Shown piece by piece: positions 1-9,012 of a stretch of DNA of 37,515 bases. The notes under the pieces are model-generated. The model did not search any database. It was not told where the DNA came from and saw nothing but the letters and a program-made list of their open reading frames with translations. The DNA is taken from assembly GCA_026989215.1 (NCBI GenBank), contig JALSJV010000331.1, forward strand, positions 1-37,515. The letters run 5' to 3'. Each line of letters begins with the position of its first letter. Positions within the stretch are counted from its first letter, which is position 1. A program made the position numbers and the translations under genes. This stretch comes from Acidimicrobiia bacterium. GTDB taxonomy: Bacteria; Actinomycetota; Acidimicrobiia; Spongiisociales; ZC4RG35.

Positions 1-1
1 C

Positions 2-106
2 AAGGCGAAGGGCCGGGAGGTCGTCACCCTCCGCTGGCGGGCGTCCGGACTGGTGAAAAAGGACGTCCTCGCAGGCCAGCTCGTCCGCAACGGGGCCGGC
101 GAGTGA
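2..106 (+). CDS. 3' end of an unrecognised gene (partial)
   Basis: An open frame enters from the left edge and stops at TGA 104-106. The visible 34 residues end in LVKKDVLAGQLVRNGAGE. They are basic and hydrophilic and have the look of a genuine protein C-terminus, unlike the Pro/Arg-rich frames just downstream. I do not recognise the family and no domain can be named from so short a piece. A GTG at 103 overlaps the stop as GTGA, the coupling style used elsewhere in this window, but the frame it opens looks like low-complexity noise. Confidence 0.45.
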   Translation, partial: KAKGREVVTLRWRASGLVKKDVLAGQLVRNGAGE

Positions 107-499
107 CCACCGCCGCTCTCTCGGCACGGTCCCCTCATCCCGCGCCGAGCAGGCCCACCCCCACCCAGAAACAAGCTCTTCTCGCTGCCACCGCAGGGGC
201 CTCCAACGGCCCCACTGAAGCCCACAACATCACCACCGCCAAACCCCTTCCGCCTCGGCCACGTCTACCCCAGCTTCACCAACCACCGCCTCCCCCGGGA
301 TACCCACGTCGCGCATGCCCGCAAAACTCCCCTGGCCTTTCCGGAGCCTGCTCCTCGTAGATGGAGGCCAAGCCCCACTCGCAGGATCGAGAACGCGCGA
401 TCGGCGCCCCATCATCGGCAGCGAACGCCCCGATGGGTCCGTCAACGACGTGGCCGCGGAGGGGCCGGTGGGGACGACGAGCCGGCGCGCTGCCCCTGG
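107..499. other. Degenerate stretch with no recognisable gene
   Basis: All frames here give Pro/Arg/Ser-rich low-complexity peptides without motifs, membrane segments or family signatures. The stretch lies directly upstream of a broken transposase end. It may be eroded insertion-sequence DNA, but I could not recognise further transposase motifs in it. Confidence 0.5.
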
Positions 500-860
500 G
501 TGACCGAGATTCGAGACCGGCTTCCTCCCAGCGGCCTCCACGACAGACCGAGGAAGAAAATGGCCGCTGCGGACCTGTTGGCCGTCACCGGATTCCCCAA
601 GGCGCATTGGTCCCAGATCCGGTCCAACAATGCCCAAGAGCGGTTGAACAACCAGCTCCGGCGCCGCGACCGGCGTCGTCGGGACCTTCCCCATCCGCAA
701 GGCGATCATCCGTCTCGTCGGCGCCGTGTTGGCCGAACAGCACGACGAGCGGGCCATCACCCGCCGCTACATGAGCCTCGGCTCCCTCGTCCACCCCCGC
801 ATCCGAGCCCTCGAAACCCCCGACCCCGAGGAGGTGGCAGCCCTCCACCCAACCGGCTGA
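500..860 (+). pseudogene. IS256-family (mutator) transposase remnant, frameshifted
   Basis: Two adjoining plus-strand frames together give the C-terminal signature of IS256/mutator transposases. The first frame (about 500-667) carries DLLAVTGFPKAHW and [16 protein letters not shown], matching the family pattern FP..HW..IWS.NP.ERLN.E.RRR. The second frame (669-860) continues with [19 protein letters not shown] and [18 protein letters not shown], the normal family continuation, and stops at TGA 858-860. One extra base near 661-668 (in a GCGCCGCG run) breaks the frame. Only the last ~120 residues of a ~400-residue enzyme are visible, and the catalytic DDE region is absent or unrecognisable upstream. 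It is dead as it stands, barring a sequencing error at the GC run, which would still leave the N-terminus missing. It marks past mobile-element activity at the edge of the respiratory cluster. Confidence 0.75.
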
Positions 861-899
861 AACCATGCCCACGAGGCCGCCGCGGCATCACCCATACAC

Positions 900-915
900 C
901 ACGTCCATGGACGTG
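900..915. repeat. 16-bp perfect palindrome after the transposase remnant
   Basis: CACGTCCATGGACGTG reads the same on both strands. It sits 40 bp past the transposase stop, and a wider pair of 7-bp inverted arms (CACCACG at 897-903, CGTGGTG at 925-931) overlaps it. It could be a remnant of the insertion-sequence end, a cruciform-forming site or part of a terminator. There is no U-tract. The rest of 861-989 shows nothing else. Confidence 0.4.
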
Positions 916-989
916 ACCCGGAATCGTGGTGGAGGTCTACCAGGGAATGAGGCCGTTCCCCTCACGCGTGTATTCGAGCAACGCTCGCA

Positions 990-1679
990 TCACCCGCTTT
1001 GTAGAGGGATGTTCGATGCCCATGGTCCGGGCCTCGCCCGTGTGACGCTCCTCCCCAGCCAGACCAGCACGAATCCCGCCAGCACGGCAGCTCCCGTCGA
1101 CGCGGGCGGGAACCCCCCATCGGGGGCGAACCACCAGATGACCGTCTGCCACACGGCGACCGCCACACCGAGGACCGTCGACCCCACCACGACCGATGGT
1201 CGAGACGGTAGGGCCACGACGGCGACGACCGTCGCTGCGACGACGACGAGGATCGGATCGACGACCACGCCGGCAGCGAGGCCCGCCGACATCACCAAGA
1301 GCATGTCCGTGCGGCCCACCGGACGCACGGAGTGACCCGCGACCACCCAGCCGACAACGGAGACAGCAACCATCATCAACGCCGCGCTCACCGGCACTCC
1401 CCCCAACGAAGGCGCCGTGAGGTGAGTACTCGCCCTGGTCAGCCACCACAACGGCGCCAACAGGACGGCCGGGACGGCCGTCCATGGCCTTCGACCTTCG
1501 AGGGTCCCCCACGCACCGGCGACGGCACCAACCCACAGAGCCCACCGAATCAAGGTCCACGGAGCCTCGACCTGCCGCATCGTGATCGCTACCACGACCA
1601 CGCCGATCACCAGCGAGGAAGCAGCCACCCCGAGGACCACTCCCCTCCAGAACGTCGTCGCATCGACGACCCTCATCAT
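990..1679 (-). CDS. Polytopic integral membrane protein, unknown function
   Basis: A 229-residue, strongly hydrophobic protein with about seven or eight predicted membrane segments. Examples are the long stretch near residues 10-35 and later ones around VSAALMMVAVSVVGWVVAG and AAVLAGFVLVWLG. No catalytic motif, binding motif or Cys pair is visible and I do not recognise the family. I chose ATG at 1679 because AAAGG lies a suitable distance upstream; a GTG two codons earlier (1685) is possible. It is on the same strand as the lipoprotein upstream, with 81 bases between them, so co-transcription is plausible but unproven. It is the last gene of the minus-strand series before the degenerate mobile-element region. 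Confidence 0.65.
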   Translation of the reverse strand: MMRVVDATTFWRGVVLGVAASSLVIGVVVVAITMRQVEAPWTLIRWALWVGAVAGAWGTLEGRRPWTAVPAVLLAPLWWLTRASTHLTAPSLGGVPVSAALMMVAVSVVGWVVAGHSVRPVGRTDMLLVMSAGLAAGVVVDPILVVVAATVVAVVALPSRPSVVVGSTVLGVAVAVWQTVIWWFAPDGGFPPASTGAAVLAGFVLVWLGRSVTRARPGPWASNIPLQSG

Positions 1680-1760
1680 GCCCACCCTTTCTCCCTCATC
1701 GTCCTGCAGCCGGTTCCCCGCTCACTCCCGCCCTTGGAGACCGGTCGCTTCCCCCGACCC

Positions 1761-2426
1761 TCATGGCTGCGGACACTCTTCGTTGATGGCTTCCCATCGG
1801 CCGGGGCCGAGGGCCTCGGGCACGGCATCGTACGCCACCCACGCCGACGGGTCATCGACGAAGGCATCGAAGGTCGGCACCCGGGCCTCGTACCCGAAAC
1901 GCTCCTCCAGGCACTGCGCTGTGACCACCTGCTCCTCGTACACGATCCACCACTCCTCCCGGGTCACCGGCCTCGGGCGGGGAGGGAATCGTAAGAGCGC
2001 TTCGACCACGCAGAGGCCGTGGACCCTCGCCACGTCGGGGTCGTCGAGGGCGAGACCACCGACGTCGACTCCCGGACCCTCCGCCGCTTCGACGATCTCG
2101 GCCGGATATCCCCCACGGCGGAGACAGTCGGCGACGAAACCGGCGAAAGCCCAGTCGTAGTCGGCTCTGGTCGGGAACGCATCGTAGGGTTGGGGATCGA
2201 ACGACTGCACCTCGATCGTCCCCAGGTCGGCGTCCGTGAGTCCGAACTGCTCCACCATCTCGGCCACGTACGAGAGCCGATACCGCTCGACGATTGGCTC
2301 CCATGACGCGGGGACCGATCCCTGCGTCTCGGCCTTCGTGTCGGAGAGGGCACCGATACCGGCCGCCGCGCACGCGGCCAGAACCAGCGAGGCCGCCCCG
2401 ATAACCACCCGCCGCACGACCCTCAC
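1761..2426 (-). CDS. Putative lipoprotein, unknown function
   Basis: A 221-residue protein. The N-terminus is basic (MRVVRR), followed by a short hydrophobic stretch ending in a lipobox-like LVLAAC, so export and lipidation at about Cys19 are likely. The mature part is acidic and Trp/Tyr-rich and contains several further Cys residues (for example in FVADCLRRGG, GLCVVEALL, TAQCLEERFG and EECPQP). These could form disulfides outside the cell. The start is GTG at 2426, with no convincing ribosome-binding site; another GTG lies three codons in. The family is not recognised. It stands 42 bases downstream of the small secreted protein on the same strand, so both may belong to a set of surface proteins. 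Confidence 0.65.
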   Translation of the reverse strand: MRVVRRVVIGAASLVLAACAAAGIGALSDTKAETQGSVPASWEPIVERYRLSYVAEMVEQFGLTDADLGTIEVQSFDPQPYDAFPTRADYDWAFAGFVADCLRRGGYPAEIVEAAEGPGVDVGGLALDDPDVARVHGLCVVEALLRFPPRPRPVTREEWWIVYEEQVVTAQCLEERFGYEARVPTFDAFVDDPSAWVAYDAVPEALGPGRWEAINEECPQP

Positions 2427-2468
2427 CGCCGACGGGCGAAAGAGACCAGGAGTGCGGAAGCCGCGATC

Positions 2469-2837
2469 TCAGTTCCCCGTGTAGAAGCAACCCGCCCGCG
2501 TATAGATCCGATCACCCCAATCTGCATGACGTGTCCATGCATCTCCTCCGCCGTCATAACGGCGGTACGAGTACGCCGATGCGATGCCGAGCGAGCCGAA
2601 ATGGTACTGCAGACCGGAGGACACGTAGGTGTAGGTGGAGCCATCGTCGGGGCCGTTGACCCAATCGCCCCACGCGGTGGCCAACGTCATGTCCTCGCCC
2701 CGAACCCGGGCACTCAACGTGTATCCGGTCGTACAGTCTCCCCGGTACGACTCCGTGTAGGCCCACGCCACCCCGGAGAGCAGCACCACGATCACGGCGA
2801 CGACGGCACCCATACCCGACAGACGAACACCCACCAC
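2469..2837 (-). CDS. Small secreted protein, unknown function
   Basis: A 122-residue protein. A hydrophobic N-terminal segment ends in GVAWA before YTESYRG, a good signal-peptidase I site near residue 26. The mature part is rich in Gly, Tyr, Trp and Ser and has two Cys residues (GDCTTGY and AGCFYTGN) placed so that one disulfide could tie the ends together. Start GTG 2837 is preceded by a strong Shine-Dalgarno (AAGGGAGG, six bases upstream). No family is recognised; it resembles the many short secreted beta-rich proteins of actinobacteria. A long dinucleotide repeat lies about 95 bases upstream of its start, in what should be its promoter region. Confidence 0.6.
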   Translation of the reverse strand: MVGVRLSGMGAVVAVIVVLLSGVAWAYTESYRGDCTTGYTLSARVRGEDMTLATAWGDWVNGPDDGSTYTYVSSGLQYHFGSLGIASAYSYRRYDGGGDAWTRHADWGDRIYTRAGCFYTGN

Positions 2838-2932
2838 GGGATCCTCCCTTCACCCTCGACTCCCCGAAGGCGGCACCCTGGACGCCGGTGGTGCCGACCA
2901 GGGAGAGCCCCCTTCACGATGGACGGACTCTG

Positions 2933-2959
2933 ACACACACACACACACACACACACACA
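2933..2959. repeat. (AC)13.5 dinucleotide microsatellite
   Basis: An uninterrupted run of alternating A and C, 27 bases long, lies four bases past the stop codon of the bactofilin-like gene and about 95 bases upstream of the small secreted protein gene. Long pure dinucleotide tracts are rare in GC-rich bacterial chromosomes and are prone to slipped-strand length change. Read on the minus strand it is (TG)n. It is not in a coding frame of either neighbour, so any effect would be on transcription. Confidence 0.95.
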
Positions 2960-2963
2960 GATG

Positions 2964-4136
2964 TCAAGACGGGGACGAAAGGTCCGGGCCGAGACCCCGG
3001 GCCTCCGCCGCCGGAGTCAGCCACGCTCCGAGTCCGAGGATCAGGCCGACGAGGGTGAGCCATCCCCCCACGTACGGCACCAGATACACGCCGCCCCACA
3101 GCACCATGCCGACGATGAAGGCCCCGAAATCCGAGCCCCCGGGGCGGAGGCGTCGCCCGAGACCGGTCGCCACCGGGGTCGCGGCGACGAGGAGCCCGGC
3201 TCCCACCAGAGAGCCGGAGACGAGGATCAGGGGCAGGAACACCGCCAGCAGCGGGATCCCCGACGACGGCGGAACGACGGCGAGGAGGGCACCGACGACG
3301 GCGATGAGGACCACGGGGACGGCCGTCACCGAGACGCCGCGCACCAGCGCCCTCCCCGGAGTCCCCACCACGGCAGAGGCCGCCCGCCGGGCACGATCCG
3401 GGGCCGCCCACAACACCGCCAACCCGAGGGCGACGGTACCGAGCCACCCCAGCACGAACATGAGGATGCGGAGCGCCCGCAACTCGATGTTGGGAGGCAG
3501 CGGCTTGCGGTGCAGCAGCGTGCCGCCGACGTCCAGGTCACGCACCTCGGCCGGATCTTCGGCCCGATAGGCGAGATCGCCGCCCACCCGAGCACCCTCG
3601 ATCACCAACCCCCGCACGGTGACCTCCACGTCGCCCGCCACCTCACCCCGGAGGGCGAGGTTTCGCTGCCGGCCTTCCAGGTTCCGCCCGACCGAGCCGT
3701 CGACGGCGGCGTCCCGGACCCAGGCCAACAGATCCCGCCCGATGGTCGCCCCCTCGGCGACGGTGAGGCGGTTGGCCGAGACGAAGACGTCGTCGCCGAC
3801 GGTGCCTTCCACGGTGACGGTGGGAGACGCGACCCGGAGGGAACCACCGACCTCACCGGTGACCACCACCCGGGACGCCACCGCCGTCACCGACCCGGTC
3901 ACCGTTCCTTCGATCAGGATCTCGTCGAAGGCCACCGCCAACAGGTCGCCCTCGACCCGACCGGCGATCGTGATGCGGTTGCCCGCCGCGTAGAGGTCCT
4001 CGGAGACCACGTCCTCGGTGCGGATGAACACGAAATCCGCCTGGGTGCGCTCCGCCCGGACCGGCAGCGCCGGGCCGACGACGAGAACCAGGCCGAGGGT
4101 GACTGCCCAGAGCAGGCGGTCACACCGAGAACGCAT
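2964..4136 (-). CDS. Bactofilin-like (polymer-forming) membrane protein
   Basis: A 390-residue protein. Residues ~1-28 are a signal peptide or anchor (MRSRCDRLLWAV... ending in VRA). Residues ~30-200 are a repetitive beta-strand series with short Gly/Val/Asp/Glu turns (GRVEGDLLAV, GEVGGSLRV, GTVGDDVFVSAN, GATIGRDLLA), the right-handed beta-helix pattern of bactofilin/polymer-forming domains. The rest has about five hydrophobic segments (e.g. ILMFVLGWLGTVALGLAVLW). Proteins of this layout are common in actinobacteria but have no settled role; an envelope-associated scaffold is an inference. I chose ATG 4136 rather than an upstream in-frame ATG because it starts the signal peptide and overlaps the nuoN stop by 17 bases, so translation may be coupled to the nuo operon. 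Confidence 0.7.
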   Translation of the reverse strand: MRSRCDRLLWAVTLGLVLVVGPALPVRAERTQADFVFIRTEDVVSEDLYAAGNRITIAGRVEGDLLAVAFDEILIEGTVTGSVTAVASRVVVTGEVGGSLRVASPTVTVEGTVGDDVFVSANRLTVAEGATIGRDLLAWVRDAAVDGSVGRNLEGRQRNLALRGEVAGDVEVTVRGLVIEGARVGGDLAYRAEDPAEVRDLDVGGTLLHRKPLPPNIELRALRILMFVLGWLGTVALGLAVLWAAPDRARRAASAVVGTPGRALVRGVSVTAVPVVLIAVVGALLAVVPPSSGIPLLAVFLPLILVSGSLVGAGLLVAATPVATGLGRRLRPGGSDFGAFIVGMVLWGGVYLVPYVGGWLTLVGLILGLGAWLTPAAEARGLGPDLSSPS

Positions 4137-5571
4137 TCCTCGCCAGGTCGAGCAGCGGCTGGGGCAACACACCGAAGAGGATCGTCACGACCGTGGCGGC
4201 GACGAGCATCCAGCGGGCGGCGACCGTCGGGATCGCCGGGGCGTCGTCGCCGGGCTCTCGCATGTACATGACGACGATCACCCGGAGGTAGACCCCGAAG
4301 GCGATCACCGACGCCAACACCGCCACGATCACCAACCATTCGAATCCCGCCTGCCAGGCGCTCACGAAGACGCCGAACTTGGCGACGAACCCCGAGGTGA
4401 GGGGGATCCCCGCCATCCCCAAGAGGGCGACCGTGAAGGCCCCCGCGAGGAAGGGGGAACGGGTGGCGAGACCGGCGAACGCACCCAGATCCGACCGGCT
4501 TCCCGCCGACCCGGTCACCGCCGCGACGATGGCGAACCCGGCCACGAGCTGCACCGTGTAGACGGCCAGGTAGAACCAGATCCCGGTGGTGGCGGTCGCA
4601 CCGGCGACGACCCCCGTCAAGATGAACCCCGCGTGGGCGACACCCGAGTAGGCGAGCATCCGCCGAACGTCGTCCTGGACGAGGGCGAGCACCACCCCGA
4701 CGGCGATCGAGACCGCGGCGATGGCGGCGACCACCGACGACCACTCGTCGGTCATGGACGGGAAGGCGGTGAAGAGGATCCGGGTGAGGGCCGCGAACCC
4801 GCCGATCTTCGCCCCGGCGGCCATGAACCCCACCACCCCGGCCGGGGCGCCCTGGTAGACGTCGGGCGCCCAGGTGTGGAAAGGGACCGCCGAGACCTTG
4901 AATCCCAACCCGACGATCACCAGCGCCAGGCCGATCAGCAGCACCGCGGGCCGGGTGAGGATGTTGGCGTCGAGGAACGCCCGCTGTCCGAGCAGGGCGA
5001 GCCGACCGGTCCCCGCGAAGGTCAGGGCGACGCCGTAGATGAACACCGCCGAGGCGAAGGAACCCAGCAGGAAGTACTTCATCGCCGCCTCGTCCGACTC
5101 GGTCCGCTCCCGGGTGATGCCCGCCAGGACGTAGAGGGAGATCGACCCGACCTCGAGCCCGAGGAAGATCATCACCAGATGGATCGACGACGCCATGAAG
5201 GAGAACCCGACGGTCGCCAACAGGACGAGGGCCAGGGCTTCGGCGGCTCGGCGGCCCAGACGCTCGAAGAGCCGCCAGCCGCCCGCCACCCCCATGGCGG
5301 CCACCGCCAACAACACGAAGCGGGCGAGCACCGAGATCCGGTCGAAGGCGATCATCCCCCCGAAGGGCGTGGTGATGTCGCCCGGCGTGTCGAGGCGGAG
5401 CCACTGTCCGACCGACAAGACCGCCGCCGAGACCACCGCCAGGGCGACGATGCCGCCCAGGACCCGGGTGTGCGGCTTCCACTGCACGTCGACCATCAGG
5501 ATCGCCACCGCGCCGGCCACCAGCGCGATCTCGGGGGCGATCGCCGCCCAGGACACCTCGGGGAAGATCAT
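4120..5571 (-). CDS. nuoN: NADH-quinone oxidoreductase subunit N
   Basis: A 483-residue membrane protein of the antiporter-like Nuo/Mrp family, about 14 transmembrane segments. It is one of the three proton-pumping channels of complex I. The family core is clear: a charged helix region around EVGSISLYVLAG, FKVSAVPFHTWAPDVYQGAP (the NuoN HTWxPDxYxGxP hallmark), and MLAYSGVAHAGFILTG with the usual Lys replaced in part by DDVRR just before it. The start is ATG 5571, overlapping the nuoM stop as ATGA. Its length is normal for the subunit. The downstream bactofilin-like gene starts inside its last codons. Confidence 0.95.
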   Translation of the reverse strand: MIFPEVSWAAIAPEIALVAGAVAILMVDVQWKPHTRVLGGIVALAVVSAAVLSVGQWLRLDTPGDITTPFGGMIAFDRISVLARFVLLAVAAMGVAGGWRLFERLGRRAAEALALVLLATVGFSFMASSIHLVMIFLGLEVGSISLYVLAGITRERTESDEAAMKYFLLGSFASAVFIYGVALTFAGTGRLALLGQRAFLDANILTRPAVLLIGLALVIVGLGFKVSAVPFHTWAPDVYQGAPAGVVGFMAAGAKIGGFAALTRILFTAFPSMTDEWSSVVAAIAAVSIAVGVVLALVQDDVRRMLAYSGVAHAGFILTGVVAGATATTGIWFYLAVYTVQLVAGFAIVAAVTGSAGSRSDLGAFAGLATRSPFLAGAFTVALLGMAGIPLTSGFVAKFGVFVSAWQAGFEWLVIVAVLASVIAFGVYLRVIVVMYMREPGDDAPAIPTVAARWMLVAATVVTILFGVLPQPLLDLARNAFSV

Positions 5572-7103
5572 TCACCCCCTCCTTCGGCCACGAACACGTC
5601 GGCGAGCCGTCCAGGCTCGGGGACCTGGAAGTCGGTGGTCTGCTCGATCCGATCGAGGATCGCCTCGGTGGAGGGCGCGACCTTGTCGAGGAGCACCTTC
5701 GGGTAGAGCCCGAGGACGAGGATGAGGACGACGAGCGGAGCGAGGAGGGCGATCTCCCGTCCCGACAGGTCGACGAGCCGCTGGTTCTCGGGCTTGTCGG
5801 GGACCCCGGTGAAGACCCGCTCGTACGCCCACAGCAGGTAGATGGCGGCGAGGATCACCCCGAAGGCGGCGATGATGGCGTACACGGGGAGCGTGGCGAA
5901 GCTGCCGACGAGGACCAGGAACTCGCCGATGAAGCCGTTGAGGCCGGGCAGCCCGATCGAGGCGAAGGCCATGAAGAGGAAGAAGCCGGCGTAGACGGGC
6001 ATGACCTTGGCCAGACCGCCGAAGTCGGCGATCTTCTTCGTGTGACGCCGCTCGTAGATCATTCCGACGAGGAGGAACAGGGCACCGGTGGTGAGCCCGT
6101 GGTTGATCATCTGGATGACGCCGCCCTGCAGCCCGCCGGAGGTGAGGGCGAACGTCCCCAGCACGATGAATCCGAGATGGCTCACCGACGAATAGGCGAC
6201 GAGCTTCTTGAGGTCGGGCTGGACGATGGCGACCAACGCCCCGTAGATGATCCCGATCACCGCCAGCACCGCCAGCACGGTGACGAGGTCGACGGTGGCC
6301 TGGGGGAACAACGTCAGGTTGAAGCGGAGGAACCCGTAGGTCCCCAGCTTCAGCAGCACCCCGGCCAGCAGCACCGACCCGGCGGTCGGCGCCTCGACGT
6401 GCGCGTCGGGGAGCCAGGTGTGGAGCGGGAAGACCGGCACCTTGATGGCGAAGGCGAGCCCGAAGGCCGCGAACAGCCACCGCTGGACGGTGGGCGACAG
6501 GTCGAGGGCGAGGAGATCGGCGAAGGCGAAGGACGGGACGCCGGTCTGGTTGGCGTGGATCACCGCCAGGGCGATGATCGCGGCCAGCATGAGGGCGGAG
6601 CCGACGGCCGTGTACAGGAAGAACTTGACCGCTGCGTAGATCCGCCGTTCACCCCCCCAGATCCCGATGATGAAGTACATGGGGACGAGGATCGCCTCGA
6701 AGAACACGAAGAACAGGAACAGGTCGAGGGCGACGAACACCCCGAACAGGCCCGCTTCGAGGAGGAGGATGTAGACGACGAACTCCTTCAGCCGCCGGTC
6801 GATCGACGTCGACGCCGCCAGCGAGATCGGGACGAGCACGGCGGTGAGCACGAGGAGCCCGAGGGAGATCCCGTCGACCCCCACCCGATAGGAGATCCCC
6901 AGCGGCTCGTACCACGTGGCCTGCTGGAGGAACTGGAACCCGGCCTCGCCCGTCTCGAACTGGAAGAAGAGGACCCCGGCGAGGCCGACGGGGATGAGGG
7001 AGACGGCGATGCCCACCGGCAGCACGAGCTCGGTTCGGCGACGGGGCAGCAGGGCGACGACCGCCGCCCCGAGCACGGGGATGAGGATGAGCCAGGTCAG
7101 CAT
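5568..7103 (-). CDS. nuoM: NADH-quinone oxidoreductase subunit M
   Basis: A 511-residue antiporter-like proton-channel subunit of complex I. Visible hallmarks are the helix-5 region LEAGLFGVFVALDLFLFFVF with the conserved Glu, FAIKVPVFPLHTWLPDAHVE, and DLKKLVAYSSVSHLGFIVLG with the conserved Lys pair. The order L-M-N with tight spacing is the usual one. Start ATG 7103 lies 16 bases after the nuoL stop, and the stop overlaps nuoN as ATGA. No anomaly was seen. Confidence 0.96.
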   Translation of the reverse strand: MLTWLILIPVLGAAVVALLPRRRTELVLPVGIAVSLIPVGLAGVLFFQFETGEAGFQFLQQATWYEPLGISYRVGVDGISLGLLVLTAVLVPISLAASTSIDRRLKEFVVYILLLEAGLFGVFVALDLFLFFVFFEAILVPMYFIIGIWGGERRIYAAVKFFLYTAVGSALMLAAIIALAVIHANQTGVPSFAFADLLALDLSPTVQRWLFAAFGLAFAIKVPVFPLHTWLPDAHVEAPTAGSVLLAGVLLKLGTYGFLRFNLTLFPQATVDLVTVLAVLAVIGIIYGALVAIVQPDLKKLVAYSSVSHLGFIVLGTFALTSGGLQGGVIQMINHGLTTGALFLLVGMIYERRHTKKIADFGGLAKVMPVYAGFFLFMAFASIGLPGLNGFIGEFLVLVGSFATLPVYAIIAAFGVILAAIYLLWAYERVFTGVPDKPENQRLVDLSGREIALLAPLVVLILVLGLYPKVLLDKVAPSTEAILDRIEQTTDFQVPEPGRLADVFVAEGGGE

Positions 7104-7119
7104 CGGGCCGGCTCCGGCA

Positions 7120-9012
7120 TCACACGCCTCCTCCGACGACGAGCAACCAGGCCACCACCACGACCACCCCGGCGACGAACACGACGCCGTAGTTGCGCAC
7201 GAACCCCGTCTGCAGCGGCCTCAGGGCGGCCCCGACCCGGCGCACGACCCAGCCGACACCGTTCACCGCCCCGTCCACGATCCCGAGATCGAAGGAGAAC
7301 GCCGTCCGTTCGGCGAGGGTCTTGCCGGGGGCGACGATGAGCGCACCGTAGAGGTCGTCCACCCGATAGGCCTCCTCCCACCAGCGCCAGGGTGCCCCCA
7401 GCGACTCCTGGAACCGCTGCCAGACCTCGGCGGGGCGCCGGTAGGCGAGATAGGCCGCCACGATGCCGAGGACGCCGGCCAGCACCGAGACCGCCGCCAG
7501 CAGGAAGAACGTCGACAGCTCCTTCGAAGGCTGGGCGATGGCGACCCCTTCGAAGGCGGGCTCGAGGAAATGCTCCAACGCCGTCCGCCACGGCGTGTTC
7601 ACGAACCCACCACCGAAGGCGAGGAGGGCGAGGACCAGCAGTGGGATCGTCATCGTCCGGGGGGACTCGTGGGGATGGACACCTTCGTCCCATCGGGGAG
7701 CGCCGAGGAAGACCATGACGAACTGGCGGGTCATGTAGAAGGCGGTGAGCAACGCGGTGACGAGCCCGATGATCCACAACACGACGAACCACCCGCCGGC
7801 TTCGAAGGCGACACCGAGGATCTCGTCCTTCGACCAGAAACCGGAGAACGGCGGGATGCCGGCGATCGCCAGGGTGGCGACCGCCATCGTCACCGCCGTG
7901 ATCGGCATGTGACGGGCGAGTCCACCCATCTTCCGCATGTCCTGCTCGTCGGCCATGCCGTGGATCACCGACCCGGCGCCGAGGAAGAGCAACGCCTTGA
8001 AGAAGGCGTGGGTCATCAGGTGGAACACCCCGGCCACGTACGCCGCGGTGCCGACCCCGAGGAACATGTAGCCGAGCTGGCTGATGGTGGAGTAGGCCAG
8101 CACCTTCTTGATGTCGTTCTGGGCCAGGGCGATCGATGCCGCCCACAGGGCGGTGAGGGCACCGATGGTGGCGACCGTCCCGGCGGCGAAGGGAGCGAGC
8201 TGGTAGATCGGCGCCGACCGGGCGACGACGTACACCCCCGCCGTCACCATCGTGGCGGCGTGGATGAGGGCGGAGACCGGGGTGGGGCCCTCCATGGCGT
8301 CGGGGAGCCACACGTAGAGGGGGATCTGGGCCGATTTGCCGATGGCGCCGACCAGCAGCAGCAGGCCGATGGCGGTGGCGACGCCCGTCCCCAGTACTTC
8401 TGGGGCACGCTCGAAGATCCCGGCGTAGGAGAGGGTGCCGAAGGAGGTGAAGATGAGCATGAGGCCGACCATGAAGCCGAAGTCGCCGATCCGGTTGACG
8501 ACGAAGGCCTTCTTGCCGGCGGCGGCGGCGGAGGGGCGGGTGAACCAGAAGGAGATCAGCAGGTACGAGCAGAGGCCCACCAGCTCCCAGCCGAGGAAGA
8601 GCATGGCGTAGTTCCCCGCCAGGACGAGGGTGAGCATGGAGGCGGCGAACAGGTTGAGGTAGACGAAGAAGCGGGAGAACCGTTCGTCACCGGACATGTA
8701 GCCGATCGAGTACAGGTGGATGAGCGACCCCACACCGGTGACGATCAGCACCATGAGGGCGGCGAGGGGGTCCCACTGCAGCTCGAAGCCGGCACCGATG
8801 GCAGGCATCCACTCCCACAGCAGGACCCGGACGTTCTCCCCGGTCCCCCGGAAGAAGGGGACGGCGGCTCCGGCGGCGACGACGAAGGAGCCACCGATGA
8901 GCAGCGTGGCGACCCAGCCCGCGGCCGGCTCACCGAGACGACGACCGAAGAAGTGGAGGAACACCGCCCCGAAGAGGGGGAGGGCGATGACGAGCCAGAG
9001 AAGGTCGATCAT
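7120..9012 (-). CDS. nuoL: NADH-quinone oxidoreductase subunit L
   Basis: A 630-residue antiporter-like subunit of complex I with a long C-terminal extension that normally forms the lateral helix (residues ~480-630, ending in a final hydrophobic anchor [17 protein letters not shown]). Family motifs include [50 protein letters not shown] and [17 protein letters not shown]. The true start is ATG 9012, which overlaps the nuoK stop (ATGA); the frame remains open upstream but that extension is Arg/Gly noise. Length and order are typical. Confidence 0.96.
   Translation of the reverse strand: MIDLLWLVIALPLFGAVFLHFFGRRLGEPAAGWVATLLIGGSFVVAAGAAVPFFRGTGENVRVLLWEWMPAIGAGFELQWDPLAALMVLIVTGVGSLIHLYSIGYMSGDERFSRFFVYLNLFAASMLTLVLAGNYAMLFLGWELVGLCSYLLISFWFTRPSAAAAGKKAFVVNRIGDFGFMVGLMLIFTSFGTLSYAGIFERAPEVLGTGVATAIGLLLLVGAIGKSAQIPLYVWLPDAMEGPTPVSALIHAATMVTAGVYVVARSAPIYQLAPFAAGTVATIGALTALWAASIALAQNDIKKVLAYSTISQLGYMFLGVGTAAYVAGVFHLMTHAFFKALLFLGAGSVIHGMADEQDMRKMGGLARHMPITAVTMAVATLAIAGIPPFSGFWSKDEILGVAFEAGGWFVVLWIIGLVTALLTAFYMTRQFVMVFLGAPRWDEGVHPHESPRTMTIPLLVLALLAFGGGFVNTPWRTALEHFLEPAFEGVAIAQPSKELSTFFLLAAVSVLAGVLGIVAAYLAYRRPAEVWQRFQESLGAPWRWWEEAYRVDDLYGALIVAPGKTLAERTAFSFDLGIVDGAVNGVGWVVRRVGAALRPLQTGFVRNYGVVFVAGVVVVVAWLLVVGGGV

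Noticed and set aside
103-360. 85-codon frame opening with GTG overlapping the upstream stop
   Set aside because: The overlap looks like translational coupling, but the product is Pro/Ala/Ser/Thr low complexity with no sign of a fold.
2933-2959. (AC)n tract as part of a CRISPR array
   Set aside because: It is a simple dinucleotide run with no spacers or longer repeat unit.
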